A stretch of DNA of 64,000 nt from Marisa cornuarietis (lineage: Eukaryota > Mollusca > Gastropoda > Architaenioglossa > Ampullariidae). The translations under genes were made by a program, and so were the position numbers. The stretch lies in the NCBI GenBank assembly GCA_004794655.1, contig SMMW01000003.1, positions 19,610,501-19,674,500 on the forward strand, written 5' to 3'. This document shows, one piece after another, positions 1 to 12,300 of the stretch (the first letter of the stretch is position 1; each line of letters begins with the position of its first letter). The notes below the pieces were generated by a model, which saw only the letters and a program-made list of their open reading frames with translations, was not told the DNA's origin and did no database searches.

Positions 1-2055
1 GAATTTCCGCATCACATGCCATAGCCCCTCGTGCCAGACTCTGTCAAATGCCTTCTTAAAGTCAATGAAGTTGTGGTAAAGGTCCCGCTGATGCTGCAGA
101 TGCTTTTCTATAAGAAGACGACAGTTGAAGATCTGCTCAACTGTGTTTCTACGTGGTCTGAAGCCAGCCTGTTCTTCTGCTAGCAGCTCTTCTGCGGTGG
201 TTCTGATGCGGTTCTGTATGACCTTCAGCATGACTTTACTTGGGTGACTGATAAGGCTTATTGTTCTGTAGTTCTGACACTGTTTGCTGTTTCCTTTCTT
301 TGGGAGGGGAATGATTAGTGACTGCGTCCATTCTCTGGGCCATTCCTTGCACTCCCAGACTCTTTGGCACAGAACAGTTAGGGCTTTTGTAGTTGCTTCC
401 CCACCCTGCTTGAGCAGCTCAGCTGGTACATTATCAACGCCTGGTGACTTTCCTCCCTTCAGACTATGTACAGCTTTTTCGACCTCTTCCCGTAGGACTG
501 GTATGTCTGCAGGTTCACTGTCTCTAGTCTGGTTGTTTTGGAGAATGTTGGCGTCGGTCTTCAGCTGGTAATTGTACAGGTCCTTGCAGTATTCTGTCCA
601 TCGGTTGAGTACAGCATTGCCTTCTGTGAGAAGGTGACCATTGCTGTCTTCGATGACTGAGATCTTTTGCTGGTCTGTCTTAGTGAGGGTCTTTAAAAGT
701 TGGTAGGCCTTTTTGCTGTCACCTCGTGCCATTCCAACCTCTATGTCCTGGCACTGCTTCTCGATCCAGCTCTCTCTAGCTGCCTTCATCTCTTTCTTAA
801 TGGCACAATTCACTTCTTTGTATTTGGTTGCTGCTTCTGGTTTGCTTTTCTTTTCTCTCTTCAAGGCCCTCCTTTGGTCACAGAGGTCTAGTATGTCGTT
901 CGTGACCCATGGCTGTTTCTTGTTTCTATGTCGCCCTAGAACCTCTTGGGCTGTCGACAGTAGCACCTCTTTGATGTTTCCAGAGAGGGTGTCTACATCA
1001 CAGTCCACCAGGTTCAGTGCGCCAAATTTTCCGCCAACCGTGGCCTTGAAGACTTCTGCAACCTTTGGGTCTTGCAGCTTCTCCAAATCAAAGCGAATTC
1101 GGGGAGTGTTTGAGAGTCGCTTCGCTTTCAGCCTCAGCTTCAGGTTTGTTAGAACAAGGTCATGGTCGCTGCCTATGTCAGCGCCTGGGTACGTCCTTGT
1201 CTTGGCCCTGTTGATGCTGGATTTGAAGCGTCTCGGCAGTAGGATGTAGTCGATCTGATTATGGACCAGTCCGTCTGGTGAGTGCCAGGTGGCCGTCCTT
1301 GATTTCTTGTGGGGATACAAGGTGTTGGCTAAGGTGAGTCTCTGGCTCTGTGCGAACTCTAGGAGTCTGATGCCCCTGTCGTTGGTTTCACCAAGGCCAA
1401 ATTTCCCCACCGTTCCTGCCCATTGCTGGTAGGCGTCTGGTCCGACCTTGGCGTTCCAGTCTCCGAGCACAACCAGGATGTCCTTTTTTGGAACTGCCTT
1501 CATAATCTTGTCCAGTTGTTGGTAGAATTCTTCCACTTCGTCGTCTCCATGTGTGGAAGTTGGAGCGTATACTTGGACAATGGTGACATTATGAGGCTTG
1601 GCTGAGACACGAATGGAGATCAGCCGGCTGGATACGGGTGTACAGCTGATGACGGCCGCGGCCACCTTCCTGTGCACAAGGAAGCCCACGCCGTACTCAT
1701 GCCTGGTGTCCTCCCCACTGTACCACAGTCTGTGGCCGTCTTCCGTCACTGTTTTCCCAAATCCTGTCCATCTGACCTCCGCCAGTCCCACAATGTCCCA
1801 CTGATACCGTTTCAGCTCGTGTGTGAGTTGGTGCACTTTTCCGCACTGGTATAACGTGCGTACGTTCCACGTGCCAATGGTTGTTCCTTCTCTTAGTTTG
1901 ATTTCTGTTTTGGTTTCAGTCTTGGTCTTGGTCTTGGCTCCAGTAGCACACTTTTCGCTGACCCCACGCTGGAGCCTCCCGATAGGGTGCGCGGTCGTTG
2001 TTAGTCCGGGCCGCGACCGATCCGGCATGTTATCTCTTTTCTGGCGTATATCCAT
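1..2055 (-). CDS. LINE endonuclease-reverse transcriptase (partial at 3' end)
   Basis: The frame is open from an ATG at 2055 to the window edge, 685 codons, with no stop; an in-frame TAG lies just upstream of the ATG. An apurinic/apyrimidinic-type endonuclease comes first, with motifs GTWNVRTLYQ, LAEVRW, VYAPTSTHGDDE, LGDWNAKVG and GSDHDLVLT. The reverse transcriptase follows: a GGKSPGVDNVPAELLK finger motif, ISLISHPSK, AGFRPRRNTVEQIF and the domain A motif FIDFKKAFDRVW at positions 33-68. The catalytic YADD box would lie outside the window. The protein nicks target DNA and copies its own RNA at the nick (target-primed reverse transcription). An alternative start at 2028 is in the same frame. 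Confidence 0.85.
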   Translation of the reverse strand, partial: MDIRQKRDNMPDRSRPGLTTTAHPIGRLQRGVSEKCATGAKTKTKTETKTEIKLREGTTIGTWNVRTLYQCGKVHQLTHELKRYQWDIVGLAEVRWTGFGKTVTEDGHRLWYSGEDTRHEYGVGFLVHRKVAAAVISCTPVSSRLISIRVSAKPHNVTIVQVYAPTSTHGDDEVEEFYQQLDKIMKAVPKKDILVVLGDWNAKVGPDAYQQWAGTVGKFGLGETNDRGIRLLEFAQSQRLTLANTLYPHKKSRTATWHSPDGLVHNQIDYILLPRRFKSSINRAKTRTYPGADIGSDHDLVLTNLKLRLKAKRLSNTPRIRFDLEKLQDPKVAEVFKATVGGKFGALNLVDCDVDTLSGNIKEVLLSTAQEVLGRHRNKKQPWVTNDILDLCDQRRALKREKKSKPEAATKYKEVNCAIKKEMKAARESWIEKQCQDIEVGMARGDSKKAYQLLKTLTKTDQQKISVIEDSNGHLLTEGNAVLNRWTEYCKDLYNYQLKTDANILQNNQTRDSEPADIPVLREEVEKAVHSLKGGKSPGVDNVPAELLKQGGEATTKALTVLCQRVWECKEWPREWTQSLIIPLPKKGNSKQCQNYRTISLISHPSKVMLKVIQNRIRTTAEELLAEEQAGFRPRRNTVEQIFNCRLLIEKHLQHQRDLYHNFIDFKKAFDRVWHEGLWHVMRKF

Positions 2056-2313
2056 GGTCCTTTCATTGAGCTTATACACTTGGTAGCGCTAATCCCTTCT
2101 CCAAGTGAACCACAGCCGATTGTCGGCCTGGTCGTGAACACGTAGGCGCTGGGCCCTGGCCGGTACTCTCGTCGTGGAGAGTCTTCGCCCACTGATGCCG
2201 TGTTAGTATCAGGATTTTCTGTAGGGGTTTACTCCCTTAGCCTTTATCTTTCCCAAGATTCCCCCAAGGCAGTGAGGCCATTTTTCCTTGGCTAGGATGA
2301 GAGAAATTTTTTT

Positions 2314-2994
2314 GCAGCGGCAACCACGTGGTTTTCTAAGTTTCTATACTAGCCACATGATCGATAAACTAGCCCATCAAACATCAAATTTTAAGCTTAT
2401 GGTCTTATAAAAGCCTCTCTCAGAGTGGTTGGAGTATTTATAAAATATAGGTTCAAAAATTAAAAAGATGGCCTACTTCGCAGTTTGAGACGTCTGAGTT
2501 GACCGCTCCATGCCGGCAGGTGAAAAAATGGCGGCAGCGGCAACCACGTGGTTTTCTAAGTTTCTATACTAGCCACATGATCGATAAACTAGCCCATCAA
2601 ACATCAAATTTTAAGCTTATGGTCTTATAAAAGCCTCTCTCAGTGTGGTTGGAGTATTTATAAAATATAGGTTCAAAAATTAAAAAGATGGCCTACTTCG
2701 CAGTTTGAGACGTCTGAGTTGACCGCTCCATGCCGGCAGGTGAAAAAATGGCGGCAGCGGCAACCACGTGGTTTTCTAAGTTTCTATACTAGCCACATGA
2801 TCGATAAACTAGCCCATCAAACATCAAATTTTAAGCTTATGGTCTTATAAAAGCCTCTCTCAGAGTGGTTGGAGTATTTATAAAATATAGGTTCAAAAAT
2901 TAAAAAGATGGCCTACTTCGCAGTTTGAGACGTCTGAGTTGACCGCTCCATGCCGGCAGGTGAAAAAATGGCGGCAGCGGCAACCACGTGGTTT
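2314..2994 (-). repeat. 220-bp tandem monomers, 3.1 copies
   Basis: The phrase GCAGCGGCAACCACGTGG recurs at 2314, 2534, 2754 and 2974, giving an exact period of 220 bases. I saw one substitution between units (cagAgtgg versus cagTgtgg). Each unit contains a palindromic E-box CCACGTGG (for example 2544-2551) and an AAGATGGCC motif (2465-2473). A perfect YY1-type AAAATGGCGGC (2525-2535, 2745-2755, 2965-2975) precedes the E-box of the next unit. The array sits directly 5' of the LINE coding region, so these are best read as promoter monomers of that LINE, although a satellite array captured next to a LINE is possible. Confidence 0.9.
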
Positions 2995-3362
2995 CAGGTT
3001 ACAAGGGTACATTGTTTTTAACGTTTGAGATCCAGAGTTGAGGTTATCAGACTGCATGGTTTGTTGACGTTTGAGACCCAGTCTTAACATCGGTATTATA
3101 ACTCTTTTCACCTTCTTGTCGGTGAACTGAACTTTGAACTCTGTTCAAGGGCAGACTTGCACAGAGATGGAATAATATCGACATAAATGTTGGCATAAAA
3201 AATTCATGCATTACTCATGCTACTTTATTATTACCATTGGATATTAGTATATATTTTTATAAGGACTAAAAACTGAGCATTTTTTCAGCTACACTTTCTG
3301 ACGTTTTTTTACATGTTATATTACAATAAACATTCTGACTTTTATTACATGTTATATTACAG

Positions 3363-6300
3363 TAAATGAAAATGCCTTGAAAACCCTGGTGGCCGAGCTT
3401 CCATCGATAAACATCCCTGATCAGTCTGAACGTTCTGGTGGACTTGAATATTCTCTTTCTCAGTAAGAGACAATTACAACAATTACGAATATCAGCTTTG
3501 ATAAGTATGCGTCACGATAAAAGAAAATTAAAATTGAAATATAATAAAATCAATATTGAGCTTAGAATAATTCCTTATGAATGATCCTCATCGGTTATAA
3601 AGAAAGCAACATATAAATTGCATCAATGCAATACAGTATTTACAAGAATAATCTTCCTATAATCCTAAAAGTTTGTCGTTATAGCATGCAAATGCTTGCG
3701 TTTCGTTTTTTTTTTTTAAGGATTCGAATACCAAGCGTGCAGGCACCTAGCAGCACAATCACCCTCGGTCCTGGCAATGGCTTGAAGTGGTCAGCTTCAA
3801 ATGTTGGCCTCACTGTACAAGCTAGCTGGAGAGTCAAGACCACGGGATGGTTAGTAAATATTAATAAAGAGTAATATTAGAACTCTTTGGTATGCTGTTG
3901 GCTCTAGACCTTTGGCCAAAATGATATTACTTTATGAATTGCCGAACAATGTTTCTTGCGTAGGATAAAAGTTTCCACATCTGGGACTGTAGAGGCGACG
4001 TTATCTGGCATCGATTTTGGCATCACTGTCAACGTTGGTAAGTTGTCTTAAATATTGTTTTTATTAAAGTGCAATCGGTGCTGGAATTGAATGATCTCAT
4101 CAGAGTTAACACCACCATCGTTTCTATATTTCCCCAGGACCAGTCTCAATATCGATGTTATTACATCGCGAGGTGTCATTATCGGTAATGCCACTTTCAG
4201 TAATATTGATCATATTGAATATACTGTCATCAGCCGTGATTAACGTTATACTGACAAAATACGATAAGCTAGGCAGAATAAAAAAACAATACTCAATTAG
4301 CAGTGTTATTACGGTGATATAAATCAAGACGATGCTGTTATTTTTCTTTTTATCAGCAACAGTTGTAACTTTTAAAAACCGAAAATGTCATTACATTTTT
4401 ATTTGTTTTATCAGGCCAAGACGCAAATGGCAGACCATCCATAAGCTCTGCAGGATGTCAAAGCAGCATCCGCAGTGTTTCCTTGCGCATACATGGAAGC
4501 CTTGCTTTTGTCCTCAATTTGTTTAAGGGGCTTCTAGAGAGAAAAGTCAAAAACATAATTCCTGGACTACTGTGCAATCAAGTCACAAAACTGGTCAATG
4601 TAAATGCACAAACAGAGATCCAGAAACTGAAAGGTTTGTTATAAACGCTTCATAAAACAACGTTTAAGTAGACAAGAATTTACCAGGATGCATTATATAC
4701 GGGACTTTGCTAACACGTCTCTTGGAAATGAGAGATCTGGGATGAAAATGAAAGTACAAGTGCAACTTTAATGATTACATGCGTAAAAATCTCCTCCAAG
4801 ATGATGACACATTCATACGATAATTTGGGGAGGATCATGGTTAGTGCGTTCAGCATATGGAGCGTAAATTTCGATGTTTCAAGGCCACCTCTGCCTGTGG
4901 CTGAAAACATCTCCCTACACACGCAGTAGAAATGGGTAGCTGACATAGCAGGAAAGGTAAAGGCAGCAGGAGGAGATACTTGGAGATGTGGCCCTATGCT
5001 ATGTGACTCTCAATCTTCTCATGCCATTTTATCTTCTTTTTGTGAAGTGAGGGGAGGGGACAAAGAGAGGCACACGTGGCTTGAACTAAATTATAGAGCG
5101 CGCGACACGTGCGAGTCTGCGAAGGTGGTAGCCACAGCCAAATGAATGTTATGTTAATGATGCGTTGCCGAAACATGAAGCTTACTTTTGTGACATCACA
5201 AAGCACACCAGTTACTTCCAGGGACTGTATTTATGGACACCGATGATTTGCGCTAACGTGGATAGGTAACCAGCTGATTAATAAACTACCCCGACAGCCA
5301 AACTCCCGATTCACGAGCCACCAAAGGGGGGGAAGTTACCTAATCTGTCAGAAAAGCGTAAATTCTCGGAAAACGGGCGGCATTGGGTCAGAGAGTGAGG
5401 CGTCCTCCCTTGACCGGCACCTGTCGTTGGGGAGGGGGGGCACATAGATAGAAGCGGCAGCTGACAGGGCCCGCCACTCCTGCCTATTGTGGGCGATAGT
5501 GAGCAGGTCCTGTACAGATCTGGAGCATTCTCCTCAGACACTTCTTCTCGAATGCCTGGATTCTCCTTTGCGTTTCGGCGAGCAGAGTCCACATATCTCA
5601 TTCGTAGAGCAGGATCGGCACTACCAGGGATTTGTACAGCTTGTACTTGGTAGTGAACCTTATCTTGTGGCTATGCCAGATCCCATCTAGTCCAGCCATT
5701 GCTGCTGTTGCTGATGCGATCCTGATGCGGATATCTAGCGTGGAGCAGCCGTCCTTCGTGAGGGTGGCTCCCATGTATTTGAAGCTGCTTACCTATTTGA
5801 GCTGTACCCTGTTCATTTGGATCTCTGCTTTGCCGTTGCCATTGATCATAACTTTGCTCTTTTCAGTGCTGGTCTCCATTCCATAGGCATTTGAATTGTC
5901 TGTCAGTCTGTGGGTGAGGTCTTCCAGTTCTTTGTTAGTACCTGATAACAGATCTATGTCATCTGCAAAGCGTAGGTTGCAGATTGGTCTTCCACCAATT
6001 GAAATGGAAGTGTGATGGTCGTGAAGAGCTAATTGGAGCATGATGTTTTCCAAGAAGATATCAAACAGCACTGGTGATAGGGGACATCCTTGACGGACCC
6101 CTAATGTGGTGCGAAAATAAGCTCCTATTTGGTTGTTCAGCAGTACTGTACTCGTTGAGCTATTATACTGTGGGGGTAGGGGTAATTAAACTGTCTTTTG
6201 CTCATTTTGACAACATACAAATTTATTCTGCTGCCGGCAAGGCTACAAAAGGCTACAAAATACATTGCAATAAAACTCAGCTTTGCCCTCTCTCCAAATC

Positions 6301-9300
6301 GTTATCTCTTCCTGCCGGCTGACCCTCTGATCCATCTTTCCATGCACACGCCCTCGCCCTCGCCCACAGCCATTGTGGATCCTCTAACCGCATTCCACGG
6401 ACACCGCTCGCCGTAATCATTCAGCCAATCAGTGAACGGTAATAATGTTCTGGACTGCCAAGGCCTGACTGTGTGCTTGCATGTGCGTATTTGCCTGTGT
6501 TTGTATGCGTGTGTCGTCGGGCCTCGTCTCATCCTACCTTACTATTTTTACCTTTATGAAACAATCTTATCCTGAAAGTACAGTGAATTTGTAGAGCGCC
6601 ATATCCTGGTCCTTTGGACAGGCTCATGGCGCTTTACTATATATTTATATATATTATATGCAATACAGAAGATTGCATCAGATATATTAATACTGAGATT
6701 TTGACATGCTGATTATTGTGTTGCAGTGAACACACCCCTGTTGGGGAATCGTTTTCTCCTGGACTATCGTCTGATCTCTCCCCCATCCTTCACTTCACTT
6801 TATCTACAGACGTACCACAAGGTCAGCTTTTAATGATACATAAAATCTGGAAAACAACAGCAAAAACTGAAAGTGGTTTAATATAGAACGTATGTAAACG
6901 CGATCGAAGGTGTTGAAGGAAATTCGGACACACAGTCAATGATGACAGTGAAGAATATACGTAGTAAACAAGTCGGTATCTAAACTTAGTACGAAATATA
7001 GAAAATCAGTATAAAGGTGATTTGTTGAGAAAGCTCTCAACCCTAGCAACCCACAAGTTTTGGAAGGTAGCAAAAGCAGTCTGCACAGTTTCACCCTTTA
7101 TATATTATAAACAACAGAATATGCTTTTCAAAGAAGCTTAGAGGATGGTGGATGATAAAATGAGGCCTTAGTAGATGTAATATGCCTAACAAGGATTGAT
7201 GATGTAGTTTATCCGTTCACTTCATCTATTGCAGAGTTATAAATCAGGTAAAATGACATAAAAGTCCTGTGCCTGATGTAATACTTGCAGAAATGTTTAA
7301 AGCCTTTTAAGATCAATCACTAGAGTTTCTAGGAAAGTTATTTAACAAACCTTTTGACAATGTAGAGTTCCCAAAAGCTTGGAATGGTGTAGCAATTGTC
7401 CCGGTTTTTTTTTATTAAAAAACAGGGCGCCGAGATAGCCCAGACAATTATAACAGGTTTTAACTAATTCCTATTGGAAGTAGTATTGCATATATTCTAA
7501 ACTTGATATAAACAAAGTGAGCAGAGGAAAATGGCAAACTAGCTGAGGAGCAGAGGGGTTTCAGAGAAGAACATTCTACAATAGATAATATTTTTTATAC
7601 TTTATTCTATTGTACAACAATACTCAAAAGATCGGGTAAAGTGTATTTATGTTTTGTGGATTGTAGAAAGGCCTTTGACAGTTAATAAGGATCAAACTCT
7701 GGAATGATCTACATAATTTCGGAGTTGGAGGCAAGATGCTCACCGTTTTACTAAGTATCGAAACATCAAAACCTGTAGAAGAGGTTATTACGGATTCCCG
7801 ACTGGGGTAACGCAGGGTTGTATTTCGTTGCCCATCCTTTTTACGTTATTATAAATTAGCACTAGAAGTGTCTCAGAATGAAATTCATGACATCCAATTC
7901 GGATCGTTCCAAATATAGTACAGGTCTTTTTTCTGCTCTCCATGGATGGCATATATACTTATATCATACTCTATTACTGGCTTCCGAAAACAGATGTATT
8001 TAAAATGAATATGTTGATAGTTGTAGGATGGTTAGGAACCTTTGCTAAACCAGTCCGAGTCATAACGGCCAAGAAAGGATATGTTGTTAACATACATAAG
8101 TATCTGTCTCTGTATTACATACAAACTTCCACTCTTTCAAACTGTGGAAGATCTTGCAAACAAAGCCAAAACTAGAGCGGCGTCCGGCGAATGCCTGTGA
8201 AAATTCCTATCTCCTTGAACCATCAGCACCGCTCGACTGAGACAAGTCTGGTGCGGGAAGTGAACAACTTGTCTGCTTGCAACTGCAGTCAAATATATCA
8301 GTCCCGTGACCATCAACATTGACAAGAAGAAATGTCAAGATGTGAAATATTTTACCGTTTGAAAAATTGTTGATGATCTATATAATATCCTTCTTGGAAA
8401 AACTCAAAGAGATTGCTGAATAAATAAGTCGGTCCCTCTTTCTCATAATTTGGGTCAGAGCATACTGGTGACTTGCCAACGCTCTTTTGAAACCACAGAA
8501 CAAGATTTGTGCATCACCCCGGCTCTGGTGTTCACTTTACCAGACTCAAAACTATAAAACACAAACAAAAATAAAATCTTACGTAAGACTAACACTAGGT
8601 TAATTCACAGTATTCTACAAAAATATCTCAGGACAAAGATCTGGATATCTGGAAACAGCAAACCAGCAAGAAAGTGCAAACATTAGTAAAAGTAACATTC
8701 ATAAGAAACCTTTACAAATGTATAAAAAAAACCGTTAAAGGCTGATTTATAGCAGGAATGAAGGCAGATCACCAACTCATATTTAAAAACGAAAGTTTCA
8801 ATCAAAGCATGCAAGTAAATGGACAGACTGCACTAAAAATAGGTTCTTCGTTGACCACCAGGACAGCCAATTTATTCCCTGATTTTTATTAATTCACAGT
8901 CTAACATCAAAGTTACCTTATCAGGGGGTTATGGGCATCTATTAAATGTCAATGTGCACCCTTCTTTCTATGGGTTCCTGACTGAATCTGATCTTTATGT
9001 ATAAGCATTCACCAAATTTAAGCAGTTTAAGTCAATCCAGAGGACGTTCAAGTCTTCAGTAGACTGGAATACACTATAAGTACTAAGAATCTGCCATCTG
9101 GTGGACTGCACCAGAAAAGATTCCTCATAAAAAGTTATCACATTTAGACAACCCAGGAGTCTTCCTGATAACTCCCTGGTAATGTCTTTGCTCAGAAGAT
9201 TAATGACAATATTTTACACTTTCCAGGGGGAGATTACATGGGCAGCCAACCCAAGCCCACCACCCTTCTCCCCACAGCCAATTCCATCTTCAGGAGACAG

Positions 9301-12300
9301 CAGCAAAATGGCATACTTGTGGATTTCTGAGTATCTGCCTCAGTCTTTAGCATATGCTGCACAGAGAAATGGATTTCTGCGCTACAATCTTACTGGCCAA
9401 GATGTGAGTTGCAGCTGGGAGATGATAGTATGTTACTCAAAGCATCTAAATGAGAGTTTAAATGAGAATGATGTAACTAAAAGATATGTCATTTAATAAA
9501 AAAGATATTTAAATGAGAAGTTAGAATTATTTAACTAATATAAGGAAGCAGAAGAGTGAGAGCATATTGCATAGGCTGGTCTCTACTGAAGTGGTGCAGA
9601 TAATGGTATGTACCAGTAACCTGTCATGTGGTACAAATTGCAAACCACTGACCAGCGCTGTGATACACATCACATTTTACAAGTATTGTAGTAGATGTCT
9701 TGTTAACTAAAGTGTGTGTTAATGTATTTATTTAGCTTCAACCTGGGAACAAGACTTTCTTGGATGCCACCTGCAATGACTTGGGCTTCTGTATCGGCGA
9801 GCTGTTTCCAGCTGTAAGTGATTTCTCGTTGTTCATAGATGCAGCCTTCTAAGGTTTTCTGAATGATGCTCTCAAAGTCTTGTTTCTGACACAATCATGT
9901 ATTTATATCAATCAGCTATGAGTATATCTATACCATGTACTGTTATCCCCTTAGATATGAAAATTTTGTTGAAATGTGAAAGTCAGGTGAATGCTTTGTT
10001 GGTATTAGCATAGTATATCTGGATAGGTTTGGATTTGCAGTTATGGGGTTAGTGTGTTTGCTGCAGATGAGAAGCTTATGGGTTTGAAAATGACTTGAGT
10101 TAGTAACTGAGGCTTTCTCTCTTTAATCAGGAAAGGTAAGATAACACCAAGAGAAGGTAGTGCTCTGCCTTGCACATCATACACAAGACAGCAAAAGTCT
10201 TACCAAAGCTTACTACCCTATGTCATGGAACTTTCACCTTTTGTCCATTGTAGCATCAGTCTGGTTAGTTGGCTGGTTCTAGTCTGTCTTTCTTTGTTCA
10301 TCATTCCTTGTTACTCCTCGAGGAGCATAGGGCTGCAACAACTCCTTGCCATTGAACCCGGTTTTGGGCAGCCCCCTCAGTTGGGCCCATGTGGTTCCGG
10401 CATCCTTTGCCTCGCTCTCCACTGATCTTCTCCAAGTCTGTTTTGGCATCCAAAATCTCCTCTTCCCCTGAGCGTTCCAGTCAAGCCTCTCTTTGTTGCA
10501 ATGTAGGTTTTGCATTGTGAAGTTTTTCAGTGACTGGAATTGTTTTCTTACATGTTCTGGCTGGTCTTAATTTGTTAGCTATGATATTTGGGGAAACTGA
10601 TATACTGGAAATACAGTAGCAGTTTTAGTTAAAAGCACTCAAAAATAATGGAGAATTGACTTTCAGTTTAGGATGCTTTCATTAATGGATCTATTTTAGA
10701 TACCAATTAACAATGTAGTGAAGCCAAATTGTGTTTCAGTTACATATAGTGAGTCTCAGTGTTGAGTACTTGTATTTATGGTATGGATCTCTCTAAAAAT
10801 AAACACAATCTGAATAACTGGGTTGGCATTGTACTATGGCATTTTGCAGATTGCTGAGAAGTACCCCAACAGCAAGGTGGAGCTGCGCATGAGCTCATCT
10901 CAGATGCCAGTTGTTAAGATGACACCAGGTTCACTGGGTGCTAGCTTTACAGGGAACATCGATTTCTATGCCCACACACCTAGTGGACAAGTGGACTTTT
11001 TACTTACTCTTAATGTTGTAAGTAAAAGTTTAATGCACCACAAATAACAGTTTGCACTTTGTTTGCACTAAAAGGCCTATTATATCCAACTGTAACATAA
11101 AAATGAGAATGTCATTGAGTTATTATGATGAAATAGCACACCTATTTTATTTCAGAGACATTTGATATTCTAATAACTTGATAATGATCCTTTCAAGTGT
11201 CAGTAGTTAACAACTATTTCATTTATGCCATGCATGTTATTATGATTCACCAGATTTTGTAAAGTCATTGTCACTTTGATTTCACAAAAGAAACATGTCT
11301 AAGAAATCTTTTTCTGAAAATAAAATTTGCTCTTGTTATTTAAGCTTTAATCCCAAGAAACATATTGCTGAATTGACATTTCATTCAATCAACAGTCTGC
11401 CAGCATGGATTTCAGTGCTTCGCTAAGCAACGATTTGGTAATGGGGAAAATCTTAGGCACAAGGTAAATCTTTTGGCCAAGCTGTCGAGATGTGAAAATA
11501 ATTTTTTAAGGTCTCCTGGTCTCTCAAAATAATTGAGCAGTTCCCTAGGTCTAAAAAGAAATGTAACTATCTTTGAATGAAAAATAACAATTGTTGTATC
11601 ATATACTTTGCCTATTGACTGACTCACATGTATGAGTTGTCCTTGAACAATGCTGCCTGCTGCTTATTTCAGTTGTCCCTGTATAATGTTGAACAGCACT
11701 GACCACAATAGACTTTGACCAGTTTTAAACTGTAAGATCACTTTGACCGCAAAATAACTTGTCAAGGATGTAGCATCATCATAATAAACTTAATATGCAT
11801 ATCTTCTTCTACAGGAGCAATGTTGGTGTCCAAACATCTGCTATTGGGCCTTTGGATGTAAGCTGCTTCTGTTTAGTTTTGTTTAAAATGAGTTCATTCT
11901 GAAAAATGTGAACTGCTCACACATTTAAGTCTTACACATTTTGCCGATTTCTTACAGATTTTTCTTTTTTTATCTTTTGGCATAGTACAAATTTCTGCAA
12001 TTTTTGAATTTTTTAAATCTGAATAATTATTCAAACATCTTTTTTCACCAATCAAATGTTTACATGACTATTCAATCTTATTGCTGATTTTTTTTTTTGG
12101 TCAAGTTAATCACTTTTACTGTAGGTCAGAGGAATCTAGAAGAAGTTTCTGTGACTAAGAGATTGCTGATTGGAATAAAGATATGATAGATTTACAATTT
12201 TTCTTAGTGGTTAGAAAAAAGAATGCCAAAGGCTGAATTTGATTTGCATGAATGCATGTTTGAAATATTTGTTTCCAGTATTTTTATCTCAAATCCTGAT

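Larger units (their letters stand above)
1..2994 (-). mobile_element. RTE-like LINE, 5' part, with tandem 5' monomers
   Basis: This is the 5' half of a non-LTR retrotransposon read on the minus strand; the 3' half lies beyond position 1. From 5' to 3' it has three 220-bp monomers plus a 21-base partial (2994 to 2314), a single-copy leader (2313 to 2056) and a long open frame (2055 to <1). The right edge at 2994/2995 is exactly where sequence homologous to the second BPI copy resumes (AGGTTACAAGGG), so the element appears inserted in intron 1 of the first BPI gene. The monomers are almost identical and the frame is open, so the insertion looks young. The RTE assignment rests on the endonuclease resembling the craniofacial-development-protein-2-like family. 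Confidence 0.82.

Noticed and set aside
2893..3111. 72-codon minus-strand frame across the end of the 220-bp array
   Set aside because: It spans the junction between the array and the BPI intron, has no similarity and is not conserved in copy 2.
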